38,579 nucleotides of DNA from an uncultured Lachnospiraceae bacterium (GCA_946536155.1 CAMNEB010000006.1:1-38579); one strand, 5' to 3'; shown: positions 8,059 to 17,595, counted from the first letter of the stretch. Made by a program: numbers and translations. Notes: generated by a model from the sequence alone, not told the origin.

Positions 8059-9150
8059 TCATTTAAGACCGATCCTTATAGATATCTCCTCTGCGATCCT
8101 GTCAAGGCTGACGACCTCATCGGACAATCCCGCCTTGAATACCGCTTTGGGCATACCGTAGACAGTGGATGATTCCTCATCCTGGGAAATGACATATGCA
8201 TTTTTCTTAGCTTTGAGATTTTTTATTCCTTCGGTGCCGTCGGCTCCCATTCCGGTGAGCACGCAGCAGACTATCGTGTCAAATCCCGAATCGGAAAGGG
8301 ATTCATACATGTAATTGGCGCAGGGCTTGACTCCTTCTCTTACGGGATCGTCCGTATAATGGATGACCGCAGATCCTCCGGGCGCGCTCTTAACAGTCAT
8401 ATGCAGGCCGCCTGCGGAGATATAAACATGTCCCTTTTCAAGGACCTGTCCTTCCGCCGCCTCACAGACAGATACGTCCGACGTCTGATCGAGCCTCTGG
8501 GCAAGAGTCGCGGTAAAGCCTTTGGGCATGTGCTGCACCAGTATGACAGGTGCATCGAGATTCGCGGGAAGATAGGGAATGACACCCTGTAATGCTCTGG
8601 GTCCGCCGGTGGAACTGGCGATGGCGACGATCTTGTTACCCCTCACACGACTGGCGGATCTTGAAAGGAGATTTACGAACTGCCTGTTCTCATCCTTTCT
8701 GACGGTCTCTCTGACAGTTTCTTCCGCTCTGTCTCTGAATACGGGAAGTTTGGATGATGCCACGCCTCTTAGAGTACGCAGGAATTCAAGCTGGAATACT
8801 CCGTCCCTGCAGCTGAAGGCCTGATCCGGTTTGTGGACGAAATCAAGAGCTCCGAGATCAAGTGCTTCAAGGGTCGTCTTCGCGCCCTCCCTGGTATCGG
8901 TGCTGGCCATCATGACTCTCTGGGGAAGATTCTCTTTCTTCAGCTCAGCGAGGAATTCCAGCCCCGTCATCTTGGGCATGTTCACATCGAGCACTATCGC
9001 ATCGTATGAATTTTTCCTGACAAAATCCAATGCTTCGAGACCGTTTATAGCACGTCCCGAAACTTCGAATTCTTCGTCGCTTTCAATTATATCACAGAGC
9101 ACTCTTCTCATGAGTGCAGAGTCGTCTACTACCAGAATTTTTTTCTTCAT
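8059..9150 (-). CDS. cheB: Chemotaxis response regulator methylesterase CheB
   Basis: CheB removes methyl groups from receptor glutamates and resets sensitivity. Its N-terminal receiver has the acidic pair D9/D10 and phospho-acceptor D55 in VLDVNMPKM, with the conserved lysine in DFVHKP. The C-terminal esterase domain (about 165-363) has the Ser-His-Asp catalytic set in ASSTGGP, VQHMPKGF and LTGMGADG. The 363-residue length is normal. It follows the PilZ gene by 19 bp, with GGAG before the ATG. Its partner methyltransferase gene cheR is not in this window. Confidence 0.98.
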   Translation of the reverse strand: MKKKILVVDDSALMRRVLCDIIESDEEFEVSGRAINGLEALDFVRKNSYDAIVLDVNMPKMTGLEFLAELKKENLPQRVMMASTDTREGAKTTLEALDLGALDFVHKPDQAFSCRDGVFQLEFLRTLRGVASSKLPVFRDRAEETVRETVRKDENRQFVNLLSRSASRVRGNKIVAIASSTGGPRALQGVIPYLPANLDAPVILVQHMPKGFTATLAQRLDQTSDVSVCEAAEGQVLEKGHVYISAGGLHMTVKSAPGGSAVIHYTDDPVREGVKPCANYMYESLSDSGFDTIVCCVLTGMGADGTEGIKNLKAKKNAYVISQDEESSTVYGMPKAVFKAGLSDEVVSLDRIAEEISIRIGLK

Positions 9151-9169
9151 TTACGCAAACTCCGAAAAA

Positions 9170-9889
9170 TCATCTCTTAAGGCTCTTTCTTTCCTCCTCG
9201 AAAATGAACCTTATGATCTCTTCTCTGGCTCCGCGTTCCATGTTGACATACTGGACTCTGTGCTCGAATGTGCCGGGCCTGTTCTCAAGCTCCTTGACAA
9301 CGAGCACCTTTCCGATAAGCTCATACTTCTTGCGTTCTCCGCCTATCAGCAGATTGTAGCTGATGTAGAGCATGCTTCCGGGTTCGTACTTCTGATTGGA
9401 CATGAATCTGAGTCCGCCTCCGGAGATGTCAACGATGACGCTTCTCTTAATGGGAAGGTTGGGCTGTAGATAAAGAGGACTTTTATTTGCTACCGCATTT
9501 ACTTCCTCTTCCACAAGATTTCTTGAACACATCTCAAGAGCGCAGCTGAATCTGTAATATTCTCTGCGCTGATATTTCCTCAGGTTGCTGGTAAGCTCCA
9601 GAACCAGGACATAAATATTGTTGGATTTATATCTGTCAATGACCCTGACAAAACACTGATATAATCCCGCACCGGTATAGACGATCATGTTGAATTCGGC
9701 ATCTACCGGGAGCAGGATCAGTTTGGTCTGCTCCAGAGGCATCTGCACCTCGATCGAATCCTCGGAAACTATATCAACTATCTTGGTCTCGTAATTTCTT
9801 GAACTTTCGCTGCTCTCGCTTCCGTCAAGTTTGCGGTCAACAGCCGTAAGTTCAACTCTGTCTCCCGGAGATATAAAATTACTGAGCAT
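9170..9889 (-). CDS. PilZ-domain c-di-GMP receptor, YcgR/MotI-like flagellar brake
   Basis: This 239-residue protein has an N-terminal YcgR-type beta domain (about 1-105) and a C-terminal PilZ domain (about 106-235). Both c-di-GMP contact motifs are present: RRxxxR at 108-113 (RREYYR) and DxSxxG at 154-159 (DISGGG). Known relatives (E. coli YcgR, B. subtilis YpfA/MotI) bind c-di-GMP and then slow or disengage the motor. Its place between flhG and cheB, with only 12-19 bp gaps, implies that the receptor is made together with the motor it probably controls. In B. subtilis the gene lies outside the operon. The ATG at 9889 has GGAGG upstream. The motor partner cannot be told from sequence. Confidence 0.88.
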   Translation of the reverse strand: MLSNFISPGDRVELTAVDRKLDGSESSESSRNYETKIVDIVSEDSIEVQMPLEQTKLILLPVDAEFNMIVYTGAGLYQCFVRVIDRYKSNNIYVLVLELTSNLRKYQRREYYRFSCALEMCSRNLVEEEVNAVANKSPLYLQPNLPIKRSVIVDISGGGLRFMSNQKYEPGSMLYISYNLLIGGERKKYELIGKVLVVKELENRPGTFEHRVQYVNMERGAREEIIRFIFEEERKSLKR

Positions 9890-9901
9890 AATGATCCTCC
9901 G

Positions 9902-10771
9902 TCATCTTCTTGAAACAATATGTGAAAAGAATGCGGCCATTCCTCTTGCGGGACGACCGGTATCACCGTTTTCGTTGAGCAACTGCCTTGCTATCTTCTC
10001 ATAGGCAAGAGACGATCTCGCACCGGGATTCTTAAGGGATACAGGCATCTGCTGCATCACGGCATCCGAAAGCTGTGCATCATAGGGAACGCTGCCGAGG
10101 TAGTACAGAGGAAGCTTTAAGAATCTCTGCACCACGGAATTGAGCTTCCTGTAGAGCGTCTGCCCATCGTCTTCTTTGGCCACCCTGTTTGCTATCATCC
10201 TCACCACAGTCTCCGAAGGATTGTATCTGGGATGCCTTGCAAGCGCTTTCAAAAGTGAATATGAATCGGTGATGCTGGTGGGCTCATGGGTAGTTATGAG
10301 AAGTATCTCCCCGCTTGCAACCAGAAATTCCAGTACCGCATCCGATATTCCAGCGCCGGTGTCAACGATGATCATATCCGCGATGGAATCCAGCTCCGAC
10401 AGATTCTGGATTATATAATTCAGATAGTCGTTACTGAGATTGGACATGCCCGCTATACCGCTTCCGCCGGATATGAATCCGACTCCGCCGGGTCCCCAGG
10501 TGATGATATCCTTGATATTCTTGCCCTGGTAGATAAGATCGCAGAGATTATGTCTGGGAACGGTCCCGAACATTATCTCGATATTCGCAAGTCCGAAATC
10601 CGCATCGAGTATGATCACTCTCTTGCCAAGCTTTTTGAGCCAGATGGCAAGATTTATCGCGGTATTTGATTTTCCTACTCCGCCTTTTCCGCTGGTCACG
10701 GTAATGACTCTGGCAAGAGGTCTTGCCTGCTGGGAAGCTTTGATTATACGGAGTGATTCAGCCTGATCCAT
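9902..10771 (-). CDS. flhG: MinD/ParA-like ATPase FlhG (YlxH)
   Basis: FlhG is a membrane-cycling ATPase that limits flagellar number and acts with FlhF. The deviant Walker A motif KGGVGKS lies at residues 29-35 and the Walker B-like segment is IIVDTGAGISD. Residues 2-8 read DQAESLR, an exact DQAxxLR motif, which in the FlhG family activates the FlhF GTPase. The length of 289 residues is normal. The ATG at 10771 has GGAGGATAAG upstream, within the end of flhF, and the gap is 3 bp, so translation is likely coupled. Confidence 0.95.
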   Translation of the reverse strand: MDQAESLRIIKASQQARPLARVITVTSGKGGVGKSNTAINLAIWLKKLGKRVIILDADFGLANIEIMFGTVPRHNLCDLIYQGKNIKDIITWGPGGVGFISGGSGIAGMSNLSNDYLNYIIQNLSELDSIADMIIVDTGAGISDAVLEFLVASGEILLITTHEPTSITDSYSLLKALARHPRYNPSETVVRMIANRVAKEDDGQTLYRKLNSVVQRFLKLPLYYLGSVPYDAQLSDAVMQQMPVSLKNPGARSSLAYEKIARQLLNENGDTGRPARGMAAFFSHIVSRR

Positions 10772-10774
10772 AGC

Positions 10775-12073
10775 TTATCCTCCTCCCAGCAGCTGCTTTA
10801 CGATTTTCTGTGCGTTGAAGGTCTCTATATCATCCGGCACATTCTGCCCGCAGGTGACAAATGCGATGGCGGAATCCGAATAACATCTTATATTATACAG
10901 GCTTCCCAGTGTCGATGTCTCATCAAGTTTTGTGAAAATAAGTTGAAAATCGGACACTGTCTTGTAATTGTCGACGATCTTTTTAAGATCCTTGTACTTG
11001 GTAGTGGCGCTGAGTACCAGAAAACACTGCTTTTCGATGGTTTCCGGCAGACACTCCATGTACTCCTTCTGTTTTGCGAGAAGCTCCTCGCTCTTGTGGG
11101 AATGACCCGCGGTATCTACAAGGATATAGTCATAATCTCTGAAGTCCTCACCCGCTATCAGCAACTCGTCCACGGAATAAATGACCCTGAAAGGTACCTC
11201 GAGTATGCTGGCATATGTACGGAGCTGGTCCGCTGCCGCGATCCTGTAGGTATCCGTAGTAAGAAGGGCGACCTTCTTCTTGTCATTGACGGAAAGCGAG
11301 CTGGCAACCTTTGCGATGGTGGTAGTCTTGCCTACGCCTGTGGGTCCTATGAAAAATATCATGACAGGGCCGGCACTGCGGGCCTCGGCTATGCCTTCGG
11401 CTTTTCCGAAACGAAGTATCATCTTCTGGTATACGGCGCTCAGATAATGATCCAGTTTGGCACCGGGCTTTGCGATGCTTCCGGCATCCCCCATGAGATC
11501 GTTGACAAGCTTTTCGTCGATGTCATTATCGATCATGGTATTGTACAGAAGTCTCAGGAATCTTGAAGTCTCACGGTCCGGTTCCTGAACATAAGCCGAA
11601 CTTTCAGCTTCTCTGCGGGGCGCAGTGCGCACGGGACCTGCGGGGGCTGCTGTTTCACGTTTCTCCTCTTCCTCCGAGCTTCCGAGTTTTTTCTCAAGGA
11701 TGTTCTGAAGATTGTCGAGCTTTTCTTCGATTATGCGGCTCTTGTCATTACCGGTAAGAACGGGAGGCGTACTCTCTGCGGGAGAATCTATGCTCCTTGA
11801 CGAAGGAGCTTCAGCGGGATTTCTCCTCTGAGCAGGTGCGGGCTGTTCCGTATTTTTGGTCTGCGCCCTTGCAATGCGCCTTAACTGCTCCATTGTGGGA
11901 TCTTCCTCCTCAACGGCTGCAGTGACCTCAACGCGCTTTCTCTTTAAGAATGCGAAAGGGGGCCTGGCCTTTACTTTTCTCACGTTCATTATGACCAGGT
12001 TCTCACCAAGGTCCTTTTTCGCAAGAGCGGTAGCCTCTTCTTCATTTTTTCCGACAAATTTTTTTATTATCAT
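10775..12073 (-). CDS. flhF: SRP-type GTPase FlhF
   Basis: FlhF sets where flagella are built. The protein has 432 residues: a basic/charged B domain (about 1-155) with a low-complexity Pro/Ala/Glu linker, an N domain (about 165-230) and the SRP-like G domain. GTPase motifs are complete: P-loop GPTGVGKT at 243-250, DTYR near 274, DTAGHS at 320-325 and TKLDE at 381-385. It lies between flhA (1-bp gap) and flhG, the universal arrangement. The ATG at 12073 has only a weak ribosome site inside the flhA end, so coupling to flhA is probable. Confidence 0.97.
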   Translation of the reverse strand: MIIKKFVGKNEEEATALAKKDLGENLVIMNVRKVKARPPFAFLKRKRVEVTAAVEEEDPTMEQLRRIARAQTKNTEQPAPAQRRNPAEAPSSRSIDSPAESTPPVLTGNDKSRIIEEKLDNLQNILEKKLGSSEEEEKRETAAPAGPVRTAPRREAESSAYVQEPDRETSRFLRLLYNTMIDNDIDEKLVNDLMGDAGSIAKPGAKLDHYLSAVYQKMILRFGKAEGIAEARSAGPVMIFFIGPTGVGKTTTIAKVASSLSVNDKKKVALLTTDTYRIAAADQLRTYASILEVPFRVIYSVDELLIAGEDFRDYDYILVDTAGHSHKSEELLAKQKEYMECLPETIEKQCFLVLSATTKYKDLKKIVDNYKTVSDFQLIFTKLDETSTLGSLYNIRCYSDSAIAFVTCGQNVPDDIETFNAQKIVKQLLGGG

Positions 12074-12074
12074 C

Positions 12075-14120
12075 TTATGCGGTGACCATTCCGACCGATG
12101 TCAGATTGACCGATGAGTCAACCTCGTTGTATGAAACAACGATCAGGTCTTTATAGTAATCCTCCGTAAGTTTTCTGAAATAGATCCTTACTATAGGCGA
12201 TGTGACTATTATCGGGGCTTTGCCCAGGTTCTCGAGCTTCTGGACTTCCTTGCCGACTGCTTCAAGTATCGCATGAGTCCTTGTCGGATCCATATTGATG
12301 AAGGATCCGTTCTCCGTCTGCTTCACACAAGACATTATCTCCTGTTCGATCTTGGGATCGAGAGTGACCACGGAATTAGTATCATTGGTGGCAAAGTATC
12401 TGGCTGAGATGGCCCGCTTCAAAGCCTGTCTCACATATTCCGTCAGGATATCGGTATCCCTTGTGGTGGTGGCGTAATCCGCCAGTGTCTCCAGGATCGT
12501 AAGGAGGTCTCTTATGGATACGCCTTCTCTCAGGAGATTCTGAAGCACCTTCTGGATATCTCCCAGCCCCAAGAGCTTTGGAACAAGTTCTTCCACCAGA
12601 TTCGGGTTGCCCTCTTTTACGTTGTTTATAAGGTTCTGCACATCCTGCCTTGTCAGGAGTTCATCGATATGCTGCCTTATTATCTCCGTAAGGTGAGTTG
12701 CGATGATGGAAGGCGGATCTACGACCGTATAACCAAGGGTCTCTGCCTTTTCCCTCTGTCCCTCGGTTATCCATATGGCGGGAAGATGGAAGGAAGGTTC
12801 AAAGGTGGGGATTCCCGTTATCTCCTCCTGTACATAACCGGGATTCATGGCCATATAGTGATCGAAGAGGATCTCTCCTTCGCTTATCTGTATGCCCTTG
12901 ATCTTGATGATGTACTGGTTGGGGTTTAACTGTATATTGTCCCTTAATCTTATGATTGGAACCACGGTACCGAGTTCAAGCGCTATCTGACGCCTGATCA
13001 TAACGACTCGGTCAAGCAGGTCTCCGCCCTGGTTGACATCCGCAAGCGGTATGATGCCGTATCCGAACTCAAGCTCAATGGGATCCACCTGCAGGAGCGA
13101 ATTGACATTCTCGGGCTGTCTTATCTCTTCCGCTTCCGTCTCCTCCCTGCTGACATCCGACTCGATGCTGGCGGTCTGGAGGCTCTTTCCCACTCTGCTT
13201 CCCGATATGATGAAGGTCAGTCCGAGTCCCACGAACAGTATCGTATTGAGGTCAGTCAGGACACCGAGGATTGCCATCATGGCTCCTACGATGAACAGGA
13301 CCTTGGGCAGTCCGAAGAGCTGCTTTATGATGGTCTCACCGAGATCGTTGTCGGAGGATCCCTTGGTGACCAGAATACCTGTTGACAGAGAGATCATCAG
13401 CGAAGGGATCTGCGAAACGAGTCCGTCACCTATCGTAAGTATCGCATATGAATTGAGCGCATCGCCTATGCTCATTCCTCTTCTGAGGACCGCAAGTGCG
13501 ATACCGCCTATAAGATTTACTCCGGTTATCAGAAGACCCGCTACGGCATCTCCCTTTACGTACTTGACGGCACCGTCCATGGAACCGTAAAAGGCCGATT
13601 CCTTCTGGATCTTCTCTCTTCTTCTCTTGGCCTCGGCATCGTCAATGGCGCCTGTATTAAGATCCGCATCGATAGCCATCTGTTTTCCGGGCATGGCATC
13701 GAGGGTGAATCTTGCTGTAACCTCGGATACTCTCTCGGATCCTTTGTTGATGACCATGAACTGTATGATCAGCAGGATCACGAAGATGATCGCACCGATT
13801 ATAAGGTCACCGCCTCCGACGAAATTACCGAATGTGGCAACGACATTTCCTGCATATCCGTCACGGAGGATGAGCCTCGTGGAGGAAGTGTTCATGGCGA
13901 TCCTGAAGACCGTCGTGAACAGGAGCAGTGTCGGAAAAAAGCTCATATCCAGGACTTCCTTGCAAAAGAGTGCCCCGAACATTATGGTCATGGCAAGCGA
14001 GATATTGAAAGCAAGCAGCACATCCAGCAGTCCCGAAGGAATGGGGATGATGAAGAGGACGATCGCAATCGCAAGGTAAAGTGCCACAAATACATCAAAT
14101 TTACCTATGTGTTTGAACAC
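12075..14120 (-). CDS. flhA: Flagellar export gate protein FlhA
   Basis: FlhA forms the nonameric ring of the type III export gate and docks substrate-chaperone complexes. The 681-residue protein has about eight membrane helices in its first 320 residues, including the conserved cytoplasmic FHIPEP-family loop (RFTLDAMPGKQMAIDADLNTG). The C-terminal cytoplasmic domain follows, with GYTVVDPPSIIATHLTEII and PIVRIYFRKL. The start at 14120 is GTG, placed after a strong GGAGG; the sequence MFKHIGKFD fits the family. It follows flhB by 18 bp. Confidence 0.98.
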   Translation of the reverse strand: MFKHIGKFDVFVALYLAIAIVLFIIPIPSGLLDVLLAFNISLAMTIMFGALFCKEVLDMSFFPTLLLFTTVFRIAMNTSSTRLILRDGYAGNVVATFGNFVGGGDLIIGAIIFVILLIIQFMVINKGSERVSEVTARFTLDAMPGKQMAIDADLNTGAIDDAEAKRRREKIQKESAFYGSMDGAVKYVKGDAVAGLLITGVNLIGGIALAVLRRGMSIGDALNSYAILTIGDGLVSQIPSLMISLSTGILVTKGSSDNDLGETIIKQLFGLPKVLFIVGAMMAILGVLTDLNTILFVGLGLTFIISGSRVGKSLQTASIESDVSREETEAEEIRQPENVNSLLQVDPIELEFGYGIIPLADVNQGGDLLDRVVMIRRQIALELGTVVPIIRLRDNIQLNPNQYIIKIKGIQISEGEILFDHYMAMNPGYVQEEITGIPTFEPSFHLPAIWITEGQREKAETLGYTVVDPPSIIATHLTEIIRQHIDELLTRQDVQNLINNVKEGNPNLVEELVPKLLGLGDIQKVLQNLLREGVSIRDLLTILETLADYATTTRDTDILTEYVRQALKRAISARYFATNDTNSVVTLDPKIEQEIMSCVKQTENGSFINMDPTRTHAILEAVGKEVQKLENLGKAPIIVTSPIVRIYFRKLTEDYYKDLIVVSYNEVDSSVNLTSVGMVTA

Positions 14121-14138
14121 GGCGTCCTCCTTTCCGCT

Positions 14139-15239
14139 TTATATTTTTCCCTGAAGGTGGTATACGAACGCAAGTATCTCCGCAACAACCTGATACAGCT
14201 CGGGAGGTATCGATTCGCCTATTTCAACATTGTGGTAGAGTGTCCTCGCCACAGGCTTGTTCTCAACGATCTTTATGTCATGCTCTCCCGCGATCTCCTT
14301 TATCTTCTGGGCAAGGAAGCCTTCGCCCTTGGCCACGACATACGGAGCTTCTCTCTCCGCGGGATCGTATTTGATCGCAACTGCGTAATGGGTCGGGTTT
14401 GTGATGACGACGTCCGCCTGGGGAAGGGACTGCATCATCCTCCGTCTTGAAGCCTCCCTCATCCTGGCCTTTATCTGGCCCTTGACCTGAGGGTCTCCTT
14501 CGGAGTTCTTGTACTCATCCTTGACTTCCTGCTTGGACATCATCATGTCCTTGTGGAACTTCCATTTCTGATAGCCGAAATCAGCTGCGGCAAGCACTAT
14601 ATACACAGCCGATATGCGTATACCAAGATCGATTATCGTATTCCCTATGAGGGCGATGGCCTGCATCATGGGAAGGTCGTACAGGCTGAACAGCAAAAAC
14701 ACCTTATCCCGCATATAAGAATAGCACATCAGTATTATGAGCCCGATCTTGAGCAGCGATTTCACCAGCTCTATAAGGGAGTTCATGGAAAAGATCCTCT
14801 TGAATCCCTTTATAGGATCGAGCTTGGAAAACTTGGGCTTTAACGGCTTGCCCGTCGGCTTCCACTTTACCTGTGCCACATCTCCGAGAAATGCGACAAC
14901 CACACCGAACAGCATGATGGGGAGCACTATCATCAGGATGCTGTAGAGACCGTTCCTGAACAGTATCTCCGTCTCCTTGACAGGCATGTTCCCGCCGGGA
15001 TAGACCGTCACTCTCGGTATGAACTGATAAACGCTCTCGAACAGATCGATTATCCTGTTGCCGATATTCCCCGCCATGAACCTTAAGACAAGGAAAAAAA
15101 CAAACAGTCCGAGACAGTTGCCTATCTCCCTGCTCTTGGCTACCTGGCCTTCCTCTCTGGCATCTGTCAGTTTTTTGTCGGTAGGCTCTTCGGTCTTGTC
15201 TGAATTGTCGGCAAAAAATTGCAGGTTAAATTCAAGCAT
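14139..15239 (-). CDS. flhB: Export substrate-specificity switch protein FlhB
   Basis: FlhB switches the export apparatus from rod/hook to filament substrates. The protein has 366 residues with an N-terminal segment (DKTEEPTDKKLTDAREEGQVAKS) typical of the family, four membrane helices and a cytoplasmic domain. The self-cleavage motif NPTH is intact at 281-284. FliK, encoded at 26064-27428, is its expected hook-length partner. The ATG at 15239 lacks a strong ribosome site (only AAAAAGA close by), so efficient expression may depend on coupling to fliR, 31 bp upstream. Confidence 0.98.
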   Translation of the reverse strand: MLEFNLQFFADNSDKTEEPTDKKLTDAREEGQVAKSREIGNCLGLFVFFLVLRFMAGNIGNRIIDLFESVYQFIPRVTVYPGGNMPVKETEILFRNGLYSILMIVLPIMLFGVVVAFLGDVAQVKWKPTGKPLKPKFSKLDPIKGFKRIFSMNSLIELVKSLLKIGLIILMCYSYMRDKVFLLFSLYDLPMMQAIALIGNTIIDLGIRISAVYIVLAAADFGYQKWKFHKDMMMSKQEVKDEYKNSEGDPQVKGQIKARMREASRRRMMQSLPQADVVITNPTHYAVAIKYDPAEREAPYVVAKGEGFLAQKIKEIAGEHDIKIVENKPVARTLYHNVEIGESIPPELYQVVAEILAFVYHLQGKI

Positions 15240-15270
15240 ATCTTTTTATGGTCCGGCTAAAAGCCTGCGG

Positions 15271-16053
15271 CTACATCAGGTTCGTAACGACCGATACCAT
15301 GAGTTTTTTCATCTCAGCAAATATCATATCCGAAGCTGCGGGCATGAGTCCCACCGTCAGGAACAGGATCGTAAGTCCGGTCAGGACTTTGAGCTGTATA
15401 CCTATGGCAAACATGTTCATCTGCGGGGATACCTTGGCCATGACTCCGAGTATGGCGTTTAGCATCATCATCGTCGCAAATATGGGAAGGATTATCCTGA
15501 ATCCGATCAGTATATAGTCCGTAAGAAACATCACCGTAGCTCTCATAAGGCCTTCCATGTTGAAATTCACATGGTTTACCGGTATCAGGGTGTAGGTATC
15601 GACCAGCGCTCCCAGAAGATATCTGTACATCCCGCTTCCGATCAGGATCATGGAGTATGCGTAATTGTACAGTCCTCCGGTTATACTGATCTGCTCCCTT
15701 GAAGAGGGATCCATCAGTGTGACCATAGAAAGGCCCGTTTCCATATCCGCAACAGACCCGGCAAATGTGAATATGGTCGAACATATATTGGCGGACAGCC
15801 CGATAAGGAGCCCCGCAGCCGCTTCCTTCATCACTATGATGGCGTAGGAAACGACGGATCTGTATATGACCGCATCGGCCGGTGTGACTGAATTATAAAT
15901 GAGCGCCGATACAAAAACGCTGAATACGATCCTGACCCTGTTAGGGGTATTTTTCATGCTGAAAAAAGGACATATAAAAATAAAAGTCGAAACCCTGACC
16001 AGTATCAGCAGGAAATATTCAAGATCGTATATTGAAAACGAATAATTGATCAT
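15271..16053 (-). CDS. fliR: Export gate membrane protein FliR
   Basis: FliR joins FliP and FliQ in the core of the export gate. The 260-residue protein is strongly hydrophobic with about six membrane helices. It carries the family-typical MKNTPNRVRIVFSVFVSALI region near residue 32 and GIQLKVLTGLTILFLTVGLMP near the C-terminus. The ATG at 16053 is 9 bp after the fliQ stop and lacks an obvious ribosome site, so translational coupling to fliQ is likely. Length and order (fliP-fliQ-fliR-flhB-flhA) are standard. Confidence 0.96.
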   Translation of the reverse strand: MINYSFSIYDLEYFLLILVRVSTFIFICPFFSMKNTPNRVRIVFSVFVSALIYNSVTPADAVIYRSVVSYAIIVMKEAAAGLLIGLSANICSTIFTFAGSVADMETGLSMVTLMDPSSREQISITGGLYNYAYSMILIGSGMYRYLLGALVDTYTLIPVNHVNFNMEGLMRATVMFLTDYILIGFRIILPIFATMMMLNAILGVMAKVSPQMNMFAIGIQLKVLTGLTILFLTVGLMPAASDMIFAEMKKLMVSVVTNLM

Positions 16054-16062
16054 CGGGCCGCA

Positions 16063-16335
16063 TCATTTGTGAACATAATATGCAAAATTGCTCCACAGGT
16101 CGGTGGTAAAGCTCACGATATTGTTCATGATCCATGTCCCCAGGAACATAAGGGTGAGGAAAATGCCCAGAACCTTGGGAACAAATGTGAGGGTCTGCTC
16201 CTGTATCGACGTGACCGTCTGGAAGATACTGATGACAAGTCCTATCAGCATCGATACCAGCAGCACGGGAAGTGCACACTTAAGGATCAGATACAATCCG
16301 GCACGTATCATTTCGGAAGCCGCTTCTGGTGTCAT
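16063..16335 (-). CDS. fliQ: Export gate membrane protein FliQ
   Basis: FliQ is a 90-residue protein with two membrane helices (about 14-38 and 52-75). It carries the typical GLVISIFQTVTSIQEQTLTFVPK segment between and around them. Several copies surround the FliP-FliR core of the type III export gate. The ATG at 16335 has GGGGTAGGAT upstream and follows fliP by 15 bp. Length is exactly in the family range. Confidence 0.96.
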   Translation of the reverse strand: MTPEAASEMIRAGLYLILKCALPVLLVSMLIGLVISIFQTVTSIQEQTLTFVPKVLGIFLTLMFLGTWIMNNIVSFTTDLWSNFAYYVHK

Positions 16336-16350
16336 ATCCTACCCCTTTTG

Positions 16351-17220
16351 TCAGTAAAACGTCCGGACGAGCTGTCCGATTATAAGTGACCATCCGTCAG
16401 CAAGAACAAACAGCAGTATCTTGAACGGCATCGATATCGTGGTGGGCGGCAGCATCATCATACCCATACTCATGAGCACCGATGCGACTACCATATCGAT
16501 GACTATAAACGGTATATAGATCATAAAGCCTATCCAGAACGCAAGCCGCAGTTCGGATATCATAAAGGCGGGAATGAGGATCGAATTGGGGATGGACTCG
16601 ATGGTACCGTCCCATTCCATGCCCGCTATATCATAAAAAAGCCGCACATCCTTAACCTGTGTCTGCGGCTCCATGAAATTCCTGAGAGGAGTCATTACAT
16701 TCTCAAGGAATTCATCCTGATCGATGACTCCCGCTTCAAAGGGGATAACCGCATTGGCATTTATCTCCTGAAAAGTCGGCTGCATTATAAAAAAGGTTAG
16801 AATGAGCGACAGAGCTATCAAGACCTGATTGGGCGGTGCGGTCTGAGTATTCAGAGCAGCCCTTGTAAAATGCAAAACGATGATGATCCTGGTAAAGGAG
16901 GTCATCACCATCAAAAGCAGCGGCGCTATGGCGATGATCGTCAGAGTGATCAGGATCCTGAGGGAGGCGTTCAAAGATCCGTTATCGCCGTTATATGTGA
17001 TCGTAAGTCTGTTGACCGTATTCAGTGTGTTCAGATCCTGCGGATCGGTATATGTTCCCGGAGGATCGATGGTGGTACTGACATCCGTCTCTCCGGTTGA
17101 GGGACCGATATTACCCGCAGCATGGGCCCTTAAAGAAAAAGGCAGGCTGAGGATCGCAACAAGTGCCGCAAAGCACAGAACTTTTATAATATTTTTTCCG
17201 GCAGATAAAAGAACCTGCAT
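16351..17220 (-). CDS. fliP: Export gate membrane protein FliP
   Basis: This 289-residue protein has a cleavable signal peptide (about residues 1-35, ending near RAHAAG), as FliP has in other bacteria. A short extracytoplasmic stretch and four membrane helices follow. Family signatures seen are MVMTSFTRIIIVLHFTR, GFMIYIPFIVIDMVVASVLMSMGMMMLPP and FKILLFVLADGW. FliP pentamers form the export channel core. The ATG at 17220 lies 24 bp after the fliO stop, with GGAGG somewhat far upstream and GGTCACC closer. Confidence 0.97.
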   Translation of the reverse strand: MQVLLSAGKNIIKVLCFAALVAILSLPFSLRAHAAGNIGPSTGETDVSTTIDPPGTYTDPQDLNTLNTVNRLTITYNGDNGSLNASLRILITLTIIAIAPLLLMVMTSFTRIIIVLHFTRAALNTQTAPPNQVLIALSLILTFFIMQPTFQEINANAVIPFEAGVIDQDEFLENVMTPLRNFMEPQTQVKDVRLFYDIAGMEWDGTIESIPNSILIPAFMISELRLAFWIGFMIYIPFIVIDMVVASVLMSMGMMMLPPTTISMPFKILLFVLADGWSLIIGQLVRTFY

Positions 17221-17244
17221 AGGTGACCCAGTTTCCTCCGGATG

Positions 17245-17595
17245 TCATTCTTTCTTGTCAGAAAATGCTTTTGTGAGTATCTCGGAAAATGGCCTGTTCT
17301 CTCCGGGACTTTTCACGGTAATTTCTTTCTCATCTACGTCTCCGAGATAAGTGACGGTATCCTTACACACGGCAATGACCTTGTACACGGATCCCACTCT
17401 TATTATCTCCACCCATTTTCCGGGAGCGATGCGTATGGTCTCTATGACCTCGGCATTTCCGGATGAAGCCTGGGCCTTCTGATAATTGCCCATCCATTTG
17501 GTGCAGAGCATAGTTATCGCAAGAACGGCGATAAATACGATCAGCACCGTCAGAAATTGAGCGATATCGGATACTGAAGATGATAACAGGGTCAT
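17245..17595 (-). CDS. fliO: Export gate accessory protein FliO
   Basis: FliO is a 116-residue, single-helix membrane protein (about residues 10-32) with a small cytoplasmic beta-rich domain that includes ETIRIAPGKWVEIIRVGSVYKVIAV. It helps assemble or stabilise the FliP ring. Sequence conservation is always low in this family, so the call rests on length, the helix, the beta domain and its place directly before fliP. The gene starts 1 bp after the cheY stop, so coupling to cheY is probable. Confidence 0.9.
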   Translation of the reverse strand: MTLLSSSVSDIAQFLTVLIVFIAVLAITMLCTKWMGNYQKAQASSGNAEVIETIRIAPGKWVEIIRVGSVYKVIAVCKDTVTYLGDVDEKEITVKSPGENRPFSEILTKAFSDKKE

